A DNA stretch of 64,000 nt from Clostridium frigidicarnis (GCF_900111985.1 NZ_FOKI01000009.1:1-64000); one strand, 5' to 3'. Counted from the first letter of the stretch, positions 18,418 to 27,215 are shown. Notes: generated by a model from the sequence alone, not told the origin. Numbers and translations are program-made.

Positions 18418-18446
18418 TTTGAGCTCTATAATATATAGAGCTCAAA
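18418..18446. promoter_or_regulatory. perfect palindrome in sigma-gene leader
   Basis: Arms of 13 bases, TTTGAGCTCTATA and TATAGAGCTCAAA, around a three-base centre, about 20 bases upstream of the sigma gene start and just before its ribosome site. It could be an operator, or a transcript hairpin; on the minus strand a run of A follows rather than T, so it is not a terminator for that direction. Confidence 0.55.
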
Positions 18447-18674
18447 TACACCATAAAGGTTTTGTTGATTTGCTCTTTTTTATATTTTTTAGTAACAAAA
18501 CTCATTTACGTTCATTATACTACAAATTTTGCCATTATATCTTTATTTTATATATAATATTCCTTTTGCTTTTAACTCTCCCCTCTTAATTTTCACTATA
18601 AAATGCTCCAAATATTTAATGTCTTTTCAAATTATCCAATAACTTTAAATTTATAATATACTGCATAGCAAAAA

Positions 18675-18708
18675 AGATAGTAAAACTTAATACAAAGCTT
18701 TACTATCT
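18675..18708 (-). terminator. rho-independent terminator
   Basis: Arms AGATAGTAAA and TTTACTATCT, followed on the minus strand by six T. A weaker hairpin (18841-18862, GCTTACA/TGTAAGC) lies nearer the stop of the GNAT gene at 18922. Confidence 0.7.
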
Positions 18709-18921
18709 CTTCTAAATGTGGTTATGCCTTCTGTACCTATTAACAAAAACATCATTATCCAAAGCCTAATAATAAGAAGACCATTTCCCAAACATCATAA
18801 TCCCTACTATTATAATTCTTAAATTAGAATATAAATATAGGCTTACACTCTTTAATGTAAGCTATTTATATATCTTTATTTTACGATAAACTTCTCTTTT
18901 GTATATATGATCTATTCTAAC

Positions 18922-19674
18922 TTAATCCTTCAATTTTCTTGAATACACTTCTGCCCATGCAGGAAAAAAGCCAGCATTTATAGCAACATTCTTAGAATTT
19001 ATATGCGACACTGCGGTTCCATAAAAAGGTACCTTTCCACTGTTTAAGAGTTCTTGTTTTAATAATGCAACTAGATTTGTACCAATACCAGTTCCTCTAT
19101 ATTCAGGCATTACATTAATACCAATTTGATATAAGTTTTTACTGTCCTCACTAGCCCCTGCCATACCCATTATAGTGTCACCATCAAAAGCAGCGACTCC
19201 AAGAACATCTGGGTAATTATCATCAAAACCAAAAGCTTCTTCAAACCTGCTGTCACCTTCAAATTGTATTATTTCTTCCTTTTTAAACCATTTAATCGTA
19301 GTAAGTGGCTTTACTTCACAAGTAAGAGGGTTGGGTAGATAAAAGTGAGGCATCTGATCAATTTCATGACCAAATTCTCTTAATTTATTATCTATAGCCC
19401 TAAGGTTAGGAAAGTCAAATAACCAACTGGCATCTCGCTTTAAAATCTTTTCCTCAAGCCAAGGTCTTATTTTTACATCAGCACAGATTATTGCCCTCCC
19501 TCCAATAGTAATTATTTTTAAGAAGCAGCCGTCACTTTCATAAATACGCCTGCCATCTAGAAGCTTATTTTCAGTGATTATATTTCCCTCTTTTTCAAAA
19601 TCTGAGAGCTGACAATTATAATCAAGTGCCAATTGTTTTTTTGCTATACTAAGTATTTCAGTTTTTGTATACAT
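18922..19674 (-). CDS. GNAT acetyltransferase with N-terminal extension
   Basis: 250 residues. The C-terminal GNAT domain (about 120-250) shows GINVMPEYRGTGIGTNLVAL as motif A and SHINSKNVAINAGFFPAWAE as the end motif. The first 110 residues form a separate domain (IGGRAIICADVKIRPWLEEK), seen in some clostridial GNAT proteins. Start ATG at 19674 is preceded by GGGGTGGGTAAAT; the frame is open ten codons further up without a better site. Substrate unknown. Confidence 0.8.
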   Translation of the reverse strand: MYTKTEILSIAKKQLALDYNCQLSDFEKEGNIITENKLLDGRRIYESDGCFLKIITIGGRAIICADVKIRPWLEEKILKRDASWLFDFPNLRAIDNKLREFGHEIDQMPHFYLPNPLTCEVKPLTTIKWFKKEEIIQFEGDSRFEEAFGFDDNYPDVLGVAAFDGDTIMGMAGASEDSKNLYQIGINVMPEYRGTGIGTNLVALLKQELLNSGKVPFYGTAVSHINSKNVAINAGFFPAWAEVYSRKLKD

Positions 19675-19876
19675 ATTTACCCACCCCAATTCTTTAATCA
19701 TCATTTTCTACATCAATGTATTTTAAAAGCTCTTCTATTTTACCACTATATTACATTTTTCACCAGTGTAAAAAATGATATATAATTATTCATTACCTTT
19801 AAATATTTTTCACTTTTTCTAAGGAAGATCAAAATCATTACAAAATTTGTCCTTAGACCTTTCCATGTGGAGTTGA

Positions 19877-20065
19877 TTTAGATTCTTATCCTCTCTTAAA
19901 GTCAGTCATGTAGCTGACAAAGTATCTTTAGCAAAAGAATATAATAAAAAAGGCCTTAAATTAGCTAGAGCATGTAAATTGCTCCAAGTATCAAGAACTT
20001 CTTGTTATCCTAAGAAAAAGGCTGAAAACGATAATAAAAATCATGAATTAGCTAGTATTCATTAG
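19877..20065 (+). pseudogene. IS3-family transposase (OrfB) N-terminal remnant
   Basis: An open stretch without a start reads VADKVSLAKEYNKKGLKLAR, then ACKLLQVSRTSCYPKKK, and stops at 20063. That is the beginning of IS3-type OrfB transposases, where the helical N-terminus with L-x-x-L-x-VSRTSYY leads into the integrase core. No integrase domain follows. 18 bases after the stop comes GGGAGCAATCCGA, also found at 99-111. Confidence 0.6.
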
Positions 20066-20462
20066 AAAATGTCGATTTTACCGGGAGCAATCCGATCATA
20101 TTTTCGTGTCCCCCCATATTTATTAATGTCTATAAAACAATATTAACATTAATATACATAGTGAATCTTATTACCTTAAAGCTCCAATCTATAATTATAA
20201 ATAAAAAAATACGTAAATCCAAATCTGAACTTACGCATTTTTACAACTGTATTTATTATAATATCAAATTCTCCTAAAAGTTCTTTTATTCATAAATAAA
20301 AAGCCGTATGAGAAAAGACATTCTAAAATATATCTTAACCATACAGCTTAATTTTTTATATTTTTTGTAATTTTTGTGTTTTAGACAGTTTATTTACAAT
20401 GCAAAATTTTGAGTAGAATATTTTTTAATATTTTACTCAACTTTTATTAGCTTATCTTATTT
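20066..20462. other. intergenic with weak hairpin
   Basis: Holds the end of the IS remnant and a loose hairpin AAGCCGTATG (20301-20310) / CATACAGCTT (20340-20349), which may end transcription of the gene stopping at 20463. Nothing else seen. Confidence 0.4.
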
Positions 20463-21017
20463 TTATGCTTGGTCGCTTAAATATCTAAACTCTATACTAG
20501 TTAAAAGTAATGCACCAGCAAAATCATTATTAACTGCAATACGAGCAACGCTTAACAATGCAAAATCTTCGGCTTTAATAATATCGTCTAAGTCGAACTC
20601 TAAAACATAATGATTATATTGAAAATTACCTGGTGAGTTTTGAATTGGAATATTTCCACTATTATTAACTATTATATTAGCTGCATTTACTACACCATTA
20701 GCTCTAGTGAATAATGATGAAAGCCTAATTGCAAACATATTTCCAGTTGGTGTATTTGAATTATCAGTTAATAAATGAACAAATACTTTGGCTTTTTGAC
20801 ATTTATTAAGAGCATCTTTTGGCACACTAAAAGTTAATGAATATTCATCTGTATCACCTTGAGGTAAAAGCCATCCCAATATTCTAATACTAGAACTAGC
20901 ACTTCCAAGTGGTACACTATCAGGTATACTCTCAGTACCGTCATTCATCGTTCCTGCATTGAATACTAATGATTTAAATTCTTGTGATTCTATATTTGAA
21001 CAACAACAATTTGACAT
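20463..21017 (-). CDS. hypothetical beta-rich protein with N-terminal cysteine cluster
   Basis: 184 residues, not recognised. Begins MSNCCCSNIESQ, then a beta-strand-rich body without signal peptide or membrane helix (DEYSLTFSVPKDALNKCQKA, NHYVLEFDLDDI, LLLTSIEFRYLS). The three adjacent cysteines and the compact beta body remind me of clostridial spore-surface or virion-type jelly-roll proteins, but that is only an impression. AAGGAGGTAACTCAAT precedes the ATG, so translation is well supported. Monocistronic. Confidence 0.6.
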   Translation of the reverse strand: MSNCCCSNIESQEFKSLVFNAGTMNDGTESIPDSVPLGSASSSIRILGWLLPQGDTDEYSLTFSVPKDALNKCQKAKVFVHLLTDNSNTPTGNMFAIRLSSLFTRANGVVNAANIIVNNSGNIPIQNSPGNFQYNHYVLEFDLDDIIKAEDFALLSVARIAVNNDFAGALLLTSIEFRYLSDQA

Positions 21018-21124
21018 ATTGAGTTACCTCCTTATTCTTTTAGATTTTCTTTATTTATAATATATTATATTACACATTAATAATTATGTTACTAATTTAA
21101 CTCGTTGGCTGTAATCGTCAAATT

Positions 21125-21182
21125 CAAATTTTCATTGATACTTTTTTACAAAAATTAAGGATAGACTAAAATAAGCCTACCC
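21125..21182. repeat. repeat R2, copy A
   Basis: About 58 bases that match 23879-23937 with few changes, including the word AAAAATTAAGGATAGACT. In this copy the hairpin arm seen in copy B is damaged (CTACCCGTT instead of CTATCCTTT). Confidence 0.6.
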
Positions 21183-21246
21183 GTTGCTTTCTTTTCTTAA
21201 GATTTTAATGTGTTCTATATTTAATATACTTTAAAGTATATTATTC

Positions 21247-21552
21247 TTATTTATTCATTTCTAAAATTAAGATATGAGAAGTTGTTTCTGCACTTATTGA
21301 TATATCTTCCTAGATTATCTCCATTCCATCTCTATCAGCTAATCCAATACCATTTATTGTAGAGGCTCCCTCTATTTGCACTAAATACACCTGTCTTCCC
21401 TCATTAACTTGGAAAGCAATCTCTTTTCCCTTTTCAAGTTCTAAGGAATAAATATTCACTTCTTGATTAAATAATATTTCTTCTAAAAATATATCTTTTT
21501 ATTACGATGGTGGAATTTCACCGCAAGTCTCTCTATTATCTTTATTTTCCAT
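21247..21552 (-). pseudogene. pirin-family C-terminal remnant
   Basis: Read from 21552, ATG opens with MENKDN, then RETCGEIPPS and two stops. In the next frame a clear pirin C-terminal segment follows: VNIYSLELEKGKEIAFQV, then GRQVYLVQIEGASTINGIGL, an in-frame TAG after DGMEII, and a final ISAETTSHILILEMNK. Pirins are about 230-290 residues; only the last 80 remain. The MENKDN start and the upstream leader are the same as those of the 54-residue gene at 36996-37160, so the wreck looks like a fusion of two broken units. Confidence 0.65.
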
Positions 21553-21634
21553 ATAAAATTTCTCCTAAAGAAAAACTATTTACACATTATTATATACCAA
21601 CATCTAATAATAAACCTACTGCTTTTTAATTCTG

Positions 21635-21666
21635 GTTCTCCACAGATATGCTTCAACGTATCGTAA
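21635..21666 (-). repeat. leader element L, copy a
   Basis: On the minus strand CTTACGATACGTTGAAGC, then ATATCTGTGGAGAAC. Similarity to copies b and c extends to the ribosome site near 21560 (GTATATAATAATGTGTAAATAG), and with copy d on the far side (ATACTGTATAC). Confidence 0.6.
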
Positions 21667-21760
21667 GACAAACATTTTCCTGTATACAGTATATTAACTC
21701 TTCTTTACAAATTCAAATTGGCATTACAATTTTCTATCAGTAAACATTAATACAATAAAA

Positions 21761-21793
21761 AAATGACTAATGAATCCGGTACATTAGCCATTT
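21761..21793 (-). terminator. terminator of DUF2752/DUF4234 pair
   Basis: Arms AAATGACTAATG and CATTAGCCATTT with seven T following on the minus strand. Confidence 0.85.
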
Positions 21794-21849
21794 ACAATAC
21801 TTTAATTTCTATTCTTTTAAAATTAAAATCTATTTGAAAATAATGGTTA

Positions 21850-22245
21850 TTAATGAACTTGCTGTGTATTATATTCAACTGCTAATGCATTTGTATTCTT
21901 TATTAAAATATTCATTGCAACAAATGGACCTATTCCGCATAATAAAATACCAAATATCATCCACATAAGTACTGATGTTCCATTTTCAGAAAAATGTAAA
22001 TTATAACGTGGCGCATTCTCAGCTAATCTATTACCAATATTATAATACCAGAACCATGCATAAATCCCACATGTAATTATAGATAATAAAATAAACTTTA
22101 AAAGGCCACCCGTGTTCTTTCCATCTCCATTACATATTATATTAACATCTTGAGCTAACTTATAAATAAACCAGTAACTATATATTCCCAAAGTTAAAAT
22201 ACTAAATAATATGTATTTTCCAAGTCCTCTATTTGTGTTAATCAT
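21850..22245 (-). CDS. DUF4234 membrane protein
   Basis: 131 residues with three to four membrane helices. Repeated motif pattern ILFSILTLGIYSYWFIYKLA and ILLSIITCGIYAWFWYYNIG is the hallmark of DUF4234, a tandem of short G-I-Y-x-x-(W/F) helices. Start ATG overlaps the stop of the DUF2752 gene (TAATG at 22245), so the two are translationally coupled. The two families often occur together; function unknown. Confidence 0.85.
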   Translation of the reverse strand: MINTNRGLGKYILFSILTLGIYSYWFIYKLAQDVNIICNGDGKNTGGLLKFILLSIITCGIYAWFWYYNIGNRLAENAPRYNLHFSENGTSVLMWMIFGILLCGIGPFVAMNILIKNTNALAVEYNTQQVH

Positions 22246-22664
22246 TAAAGTCCTCCATATTGTAAAATTTTATAAATAAAACCATTTTCAAAATTTATAT
22301 TAACAACAATATCATCCGGATTCAAAAGTCTAAATATATATATTGTTATAAATAACGCTATTCCAATAACTATCACACAATTAAATATTTTATGGGATAT
22401 TTCATCTTTAATTAAAAATAGAAAAAAATAAATTATGGGCAAAAAAAACAATGGATGGTAGTAAAATGCTCCTTTAAGATCTAAATGAAGTAAACAAATC
22501 CACGCCCTAGTCATCCCACAACCAGCACATGAAATACCCGTTAAAAATTTAACGGGACATCCAACGCCAAGTATATCATAAGCAATATATAATAAGGCCA
22601 TGACAAGTCCAAATTTAATATATTCATTAATCCTTGTATTCTTCATATAATTATAATCCTTCAA
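22245..22664 (-). CDS. DUF2752 membrane protein
   Basis: 139 residues, four membrane helices. Residues 34-75 carry the family core CPVKFLTGISCAGCGMTRAW followed by DLKGAFYYHPLF. The C-P-x(7)-C-x-G-C-G-x-T pattern is diagnostic. Function unknown. Two possible starts (22664, or MKNTR six codons on); GAAGGATTATAATT supports the second region only weakly, so the longer form is listed. First gene of a two-gene operon. Confidence 0.85.
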   Translation of the reverse strand: MKDYNYMKNTRINEYIKFGLVMALLYIAYDILGVGCPVKFLTGISCAGCGMTRAWICLLHLDLKGAFYYHPLFFLPIIYFFLFLIKDEISHKIFNCVIVIGIALFITIYIFRLLNPDDIVVNINFENGFIYKILQYGGL

Positions 22665-23010
22665 AATTTAATTTATGACTTTTTTCTAGTTAATTGTATC
22701 ATATTTTATATTATATTACAATATTTTATATTTTTTTCTATTTTTCTACCACTTTACTATTTGTGATAATACATTTTTCTACTTACATCATCAAAAAATT
22801 ATAATAATTTTAAAATTTCTATGTTTTCATCTCTTTATATCCATATAATCCAGACCTTAAGTTAATATATAAGTTATAGGAATAGCTTGTATCTAGCATA
22901 ATTAATGCTGAATTTTGCTCTAATGTAAATAAGATTTGTGTGTATATTAATTCATTCTAACTCATCTTTATAGAGCCCACCATGCATTTAGTGGAACTAC
23001 CTCCCCAACA
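22665..23010. other. intergenic
   Basis: AT-rich, no supported gene or repeat. Upstream region of the DUF2752 gene on the minus strand. Confidence 0.4.
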
Positions 23011-23060
23011 AAAAAAACGCAACTGCCTGTAATCAGCTATTTAAGCCAACTACAGACAGT
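23011..23060 (-). terminator. long terminator hairpin
   Basis: Sixteen-base arms 23022-23037 and 23045-23060 pair fully if G-T pairs are allowed, followed on the minus strand by seven or more T. It lies just 3' of the kinase remnant at 23073. Confidence 0.8.
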
Positions 23061-23072
23061 CGTATATTTTTA

Positions 23073-23122
23073 CTAGCTATTTTCTAATATATCCTTTGCC
23101 AATGCTGGATTTTTTTATCTTT
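23073..23122 (-). pseudogene. C-terminal scrap of zeta-like kinase
   Basis: DKKI, a frameshift, then PALAKDILENS and a stop, compared with the end DKKIPTWANDILQK of the intact gene at 36428. Only about 16 codons survive; recognised because of the matching nucleotides in both. Confidence 0.5.
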
Positions 23123-23275
23123 CAAAAAACAATTCTAGTAACATGTTTCTGTTGTATTTTTATTTTCTACTAGTTCATCCTTGCTAAATCAATTATTCAC
23201 ATGAAATATAGTTATTATTAATTAAAACTTTAAATATTGTTTAATACAAATATAGTAAAAATACTCAGTTTATTT

Positions 23276-23755
23276 TTACAACACATTGAACTTCTGTAAA
23301 TCGCATAAAAATTCGTTAAAAGTCAATACCCTAGAAGGGTCTAATATAATTTTTACACTATTTAGCATTTTTTTATCTTCAGTAACTAATGTATATTGTT
23401 TATAATTTTCGCAAATACAAATAAGCTTATAATCATTTGTAGAAAGTTTATTACCATTTATATAATAAATCTGTTTATTTGAATCATATTTTATAGAAAC
23501 ATTAGGTTTGTAAATTTCCGAAAACTTAATTTCATCTTCATTTATTATATGGTCTAATAACTTTATAAATTTATCTGTAAGTACTGGTACTGCATGAAAT
23601 TGTCTAACTTCCTTTATATATAGTTCTTTAGCTATAGAGTGATAAATTTTAAAATCAATACTCTCCTGACTTTCTATATCTTGAAATAAGGAAGGATATT
23701 GTTGCCATACTTTTATAACTATATTAGTATCTAATAAGTACTCTTTATTAACCAT
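23276..23755 (-). CDS. PIN-domain-like protein
   Basis: 159 residues. Starts MVNKEYLLDTNIVIKVWQQY: the D9-T-N of a PIN nuclease, with a second acidic cluster KLSTNDYKLICICENYKQYT and TLVTEDKKML further on, the typical D-x-x-L-x-x-A and TxD region. PIN proteins cut RNA with Mg2+ and are usually toxins of VapBC pairs, but no antitoxin-sized frame lies upstream, so this is an orphan or a DUF4411-like form. AAAGAGGTGAATTA precedes ATG. Confidence 0.65.
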   Translation of the reverse strand: MVNKEYLLDTNIVIKVWQQYPSLFQDIESQESIDFKIYHSIAKELYIKEVRQFHAVPVLTDKFIKLLDHIINEDEIKFSEIYKPNVSIKYDSNKQIYYINGNKLSTNDYKLICICENYKQYTLVTEDKKMLNSVKIILDPSRVLTFNEFLCDLQKFNVL

Positions 23756-23878
23756 TAATTCACCTCTTTATAATATACAAGCTCCTTTTTAACATAATTA
23801 TATTGTTAGCACTTTTCTTAATTTATACTTTTCTTAAGATTTTAAAATATATTACAAATAAATTTTTATATCCAACTT

Positions 23879-23937
23879 CAAATTTTCACTGTTACTTTTT
23901 TATAAAAATTAAGGATAGACTGAAATAAGCCTATCCT
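23879..23937 (-). terminator. repeat R2 copy B, likely terminator of add
   Basis: Near duplicate of 21125-21182. Here the hairpin is intact: AAGGATAG (23910-23917) and CTATCCTT (23930-23937), followed on the minus strand by AATTTTTAT. It lies 60 bases after the add stop codon, so it probably serves as its terminator. Confidence 0.6.
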
Positions 23938-23998
23938 TTTCTTAACTTTCTAAATCCATTTTGCATATTTGAAATATGTTCACCATTGAAAATTCACT

Positions 23999-24991
23999 CT
24001 ACACTAATTCTTTTAATCTTTCTTTTGTCTCTAAATCAGTAAAACTTGCTTCAACACTATTATAATAAATTTGTTTATAATCTTCATAAGTAATATTAAA
24101 TTCTTTAGATACTATGTCAAATTCCTTAGTCATATTTGTATCTGATACAATTCTGTTATCTGTATTCACCGTTACTTTTATTCCATCCTTATAAAAATTA
24201 TATATTGGATGTTCATTAAAACTATTAACTGCTTTTGTTTGTACATTACTTGTTGGACACATCTCAAGAACAACATTTTTCTTTTTAACAATTTTATATG
24301 CTTCATGATAATCTTTTATAAATACTCCATGTCCAATTCTTTCTGCACCTAAAAGTTCAACTGCTTCTAATACATTTTTACCTATTCCAGTTTCACCTGC
24401 ATGAATTGTTACTCTATATCCATATTTTCTAGCCAAAGCTATTGGCTCTACAAACTTCTCACAAAAGCCCTCCTCTTCCGCTGCACATAAATCTACTGCA
24501 ACAACTCCTTTTCCTAGGAATGCCTTACCTTTTTCAATTACTTCTAAAGCTTTATCAGAAGACATATTTCTCATACATGATAGTATTACGTTTCCTTTTA
24601 TATCATACCTCTGTTCTGAATCTTTAACTCCATCTATCACACTTTGTATTATTTCTTGTATTTCTAATCCCTTTACCGTATGAAGCACAGGAGCAAATCT
24701 TACCTCCATATATTTCACATTTTCCTTTGCAGCATCTTCAAAAAGTTCAAAGGTAATTCTTTTTAAGCTTTCTTTGGACTGCATTACTAAATTTGGAACT
24801 AAGAATGCTTTCAAATACTCATTAAGAGATGTGCATTCTAGTGGAGCAGTAATCTGTCTTTTAATCTCATTCTTATCAAAAGAAGGAATATCAACACCCT
24901 CTTTCTTTGCTATATCAATTATTGTTTCTGGTCTAACACTCCCATCCAAATGGCAGTGAAGTTCAATTTTAGGTAAATCTTTAAAACTCAT
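23999..24991 (-). CDS. add: adenosine deaminase
   Basis: 330 residues, full length. Converts adenosine (and deoxyadenosine) to inosine in purine salvage, using one zinc ion. Ligands and catalytic residues visible: ELHCHLDGS (H12, H14), VTIHAGETG with the zinc His and proton-shuttle Glu, ERIGHGVFI, and TVNTDN with the catalytic Asp. TTAGGAGGAAAATATG marks the start. A predicted adenine riboswitch with a terminator lies about 130 bases upstream on the same strand, matching the well-known control of add in Vibrio vulnificus. Confidence 0.95.
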   Translation of the reverse strand: MSFKDLPKIELHCHLDGSVRPETIIDIAKKEGVDIPSFDKNEIKRQITAPLECTSLNEYLKAFLVPNLVMQSKESLKRITFELFEDAAKENVKYMEVRFAPVLHTVKGLEIQEIIQSVIDGVKDSEQRYDIKGNVILSCMRNMSSDKALEVIEKGKAFLGKGVVAVDLCAAEEEGFCEKFVEPIALARKYGYRVTIHAGETGIGKNVLEAVELLGAERIGHGVFIKDYHEAYKIVKKKNVVLEMCPTSNVQTKAVNSFNEHPIYNFYKDGIKVTVNTDNRIVSDTNMTKEFDIVSKEFNITYEDYKQIYYNSVEASFTDLETKERLKELV

Positions 24992-25059
24992 ATTTTCCTC
25001 CTAACTATTTTTTAATGACAAGTGATAAGTAATAACTTATTTAAAATTTTTAACTATAC

Positions 25060-25118
25060 ATATTTGATTTTTTAAAGTTATATACAAATTCAACTTGATT
25101 ATAAATTCTTGTAGAGTA
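25060..25118 (-). repeat. dispersed repeat R1, copy 3
   Basis: On the minus strand AAGAATTTATAATCAAGTTG, then AATTTGTATATAACTTTAAA. It sits between the riboswitch terminator and the add start, lengthening that leader. Confidence 0.5.
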
Positions 25119-25183
25119 AAAAAAATTTCTAATTACAAAGAAAATATATCTTAAATATACATTTTCTTCGTAATTAGAAATTA
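25117..25183 (-). terminator. riboswitch-controlled terminator
   Basis: Long arms (about 25123-25149 and 25155-25182) with eight T on the minus strand. The 5' arm in the transcript reuses the P3/P1 3' strands of the aptamer, so folding of the aptamer should prevent the terminator: an ON switch. Confidence 0.85.
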
Positions 25184-25236
25184 TAGGTTTCTAGTAGAGA
25201 CCCCCAAACCATATTATTGGGGTTATACGAAAATTT
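25164..25236 (-). promoter_or_regulatory. adenine riboswitch (purine class)
   Basis: The minus-strand sequence has the three-way junction of purine aptamers: P1 UUCGUA/UACGAA, P2 CCCCAA/UUGGGG with loop containing AUAUGG, junction GUCUCUACU, P3 UAGAAA/UUUCUA with loop CCUAUAA. The base that pairs with the ligand, just before the P1 3' strand, is U, which specifies adenine rather than guanine. The next gene on the strand is add. Family rules are established knowledge; the fit was made by eye. Confidence 0.9.
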
Positions 25237-25417
25237 TATTTTATTAAAAATATTGAATTTATAAAATAATACTAAATTTTATTTTTAATGTCAAGTATAT
25301 AAGTTAATTTTAAGATTAATTTTTAATTTATTCCAATTTTATTGCATTCCTTTATAAAAAAACACATTAAATATATTAGTTATAGTTCTTAAATCTATTA
25401 ATGTTTCTTTTTCAATA

Positions 25418-26650
25418 CTATTTAAAAAAATTCATAAAGAAAACAATAGTTGGAATACCTATAAGATCAATTAGAAACGCTCCAACTAATGGAACTATTA
25501 AAAAGGACTTTGGAGATGGACCATATTTTTCAGTAACAGCTCCCATATTAGCTATAGCATTTGGAGCAGCACCAAGTCCATGTCCTGCCATACCTGCTGC
25601 CATAACCGCTGCATCGAAGTCTTTTCCAATAAACTTGAATACAACAAATATTGCATATAATATCATAAATACTACTTGTGCTATAACTATTATTAGTAAT
25701 GGTCCTGCAAGTCCTGTAAGTTCCCACAATTTCAATGTCATTAATGCCATTGATAAGAAAATTCCAAGGGACGTGTTGCCCATTAAATCTATTGTGTAAT
25801 AATCAAGTTTAGTAATATGTTTTTTATCATTTATATTTCTAAAAACTACTGCTACAAACATAGCACCTACATATCCTGGTAAAGAAAGTCCTGTAGCTTC
25901 CGAAAACCACTCGCTAGCAATAGCTCCAATTGTCATACATACAGTTATTACAGCCATATGAGTCATAACCACATTTGTTGTGATTCTTGTATTTTCTGTA
26001 TCACTTACCACATTTTCAAAAGATTCTACGTCATATTTATCTGTTGTGGTAGGTTTCAATTTATACTTATCTATTAAATACTTTGCAATAGGCCCCCCTA
26101 TAATCCCCCCAAATATAAGCCCAAAAGTGGCAGCAGCTATAGCTACTGTGGTAGATCCGCTAACCCCCATAGCTTCAGCAGTTTTTCCAAAAGCTGCAGC
26201 TCCAGCATGTCCACCTTCCATTGAAACTGAACCTGCCATAATACCAAACATAGGGTGAATTCCAGTAATCTTTGCAAATATAACACCTACAACATTCTGC
26301 GAAATAGCAAGTATTCCACAAAGAATCCAATATATAATTAAACATTTTCCTCCCTTTTTAAGTAATTTAAAACTTGCTCCAAGTCCAATAGTTGTAAAGA
26401 AAGCTATCATGAACGGCGATTGAAAAGTTGTATCCATACTAATTGTTATTATCCCACTCTGCTTTAGGACAAAAGCAAATATTGAAAATAACAATCCTCC
26501 AATTACAGGAGCAGGAATACAAAACTTCCTAAAAAAGTTTATCTTCTTTATAAGAAAGTATCCTAATAGCAATAATAAAATTGCAATTGCTAAGGTTGCT
26601 ACCATATCAACCTTAAGAGTAAGTAAACCATCTACTAATTCTGTTTTCAT
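25418..26650 (-). CDS. gltS: sodium/glutamate symporter GltS
   Basis: 410 residues, about ten membrane helices plus two re-entrant loops, normal length. Characteristic blocks: CIPAPVIGGLLFSIFAFVL near 44, FFTTIGLGASFKLLKKGG near 85, SVSMEGGHAGAAAFGKTAE near 141 and AAGMAGHGLGAAPNAIANM near 372. The paired GG(H/L)G loops are the substrate-binding re-entrant hairpins. Imports glutamate with sodium. ATG at 26650 follows AGGGAGAAAAACT. Stands alone. Confidence 0.95.
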   Translation of the reverse strand: MKTELVDGLLTLKVDMVATLAIAILLLLLGYFLIKKINFFRKFCIPAPVIGGLLFSIFAFVLKQSGIITISMDTTFQSPFMIAFFTTIGLGASFKLLKKGGKCLIIYWILCGILAISQNVVGVIFAKITGIHPMFGIMAGSVSMEGGHAGAAAFGKTAEAMGVSGSTTVAIAAATFGLIFGGIIGGPIAKYLIDKYKLKPTTTDKYDVESFENVVSDTENTRITTNVVMTHMAVITVCMTIGAIASEWFSEATGLSLPGYVGAMFVAVVFRNINDKKHITKLDYYTIDLMGNTSLGIFLSMALMTLKLWELTGLAGPLLIIVIAQVVFMILYAIFVVFKFIGKDFDAAVMAAGMAGHGLGAAPNAIANMGAVTEKYGPSPKSFLIVPLVGAFLIDLIGIPTIVFFMNFFK

Positions 26651-26890
26651 AGTTTTTCTCCCTTCTTATGTTCTTTATGTAAATGGTTTTTATGTCTTTT
26701 ACTAGTGTAATTAATTATGTATCATAAAATTTAGTTTATTATTTCAGCAAATATGTGTAAACCATTTCATTACATATATTTTACCATATGTTCCATTGTT
26801 TTTAAACAAAAAACTACAATAAGATCGATATTATTCATTTAATTATATTACTATATATATTCAGTAAAAAAATCAGTAAAAGAATGCCAT

Positions 26891-27127
26891 TTAAATTCCT
26901 CCTCTACTTTGCTCTGCTCTAGATTTTCTTTTACTTTCTTCAAATAAAAAAATTTCTTCTATATTACTATTAAATACTTTAGCAATGTCATAAGCCAACC
27001 ATATAGAAGGTTCAAACTTCTCTGTTTCAATAGCGTTAATTGCTTGTCTTGATACTCCTACAAGTTTACCTAATTGTTCTTGAGTTATTCCTAAATGTTC
27101 ACGAAATTGTTTTATTTTATTTTTCAT
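26891..27127 (-). CDS. XRE-family transcriptional regulator
   Basis: 78 residues, essentially one helix-turn-helix: KIKQFREHLGITQEQLGKLV followed by GVSRQAINAIETEKFEPSI. This is the short YozG/Cro-like type common next to membrane-protein genes in Firmicutes. GAGGTGATATTTA precedes the ATG. It is a single gene between gltS and the ABC operon; target unknown. Confidence 0.85.
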   Translation of the reverse strand: MKNKIKQFREHLGITQEQLGKLVGVSRQAINAIETEKFEPSIWLAYDIAKVFNSNIEEIFLFEESKRKSRAEQSRGGI

Positions 27128-27215
27128 TAAATATCACCTCTGTAATGTTTACCTTACACTGTGAATATAGCATTACTTTTAATTTACATCAAGTCAACCT
27201 TACATAACATATAAT

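Noticed and set aside
23276-23755. VapBC toxin-antitoxin pair
   Set aside because: The PIN-like gene has no antitoxin-sized frame beside it, so a complete pair is not supported.
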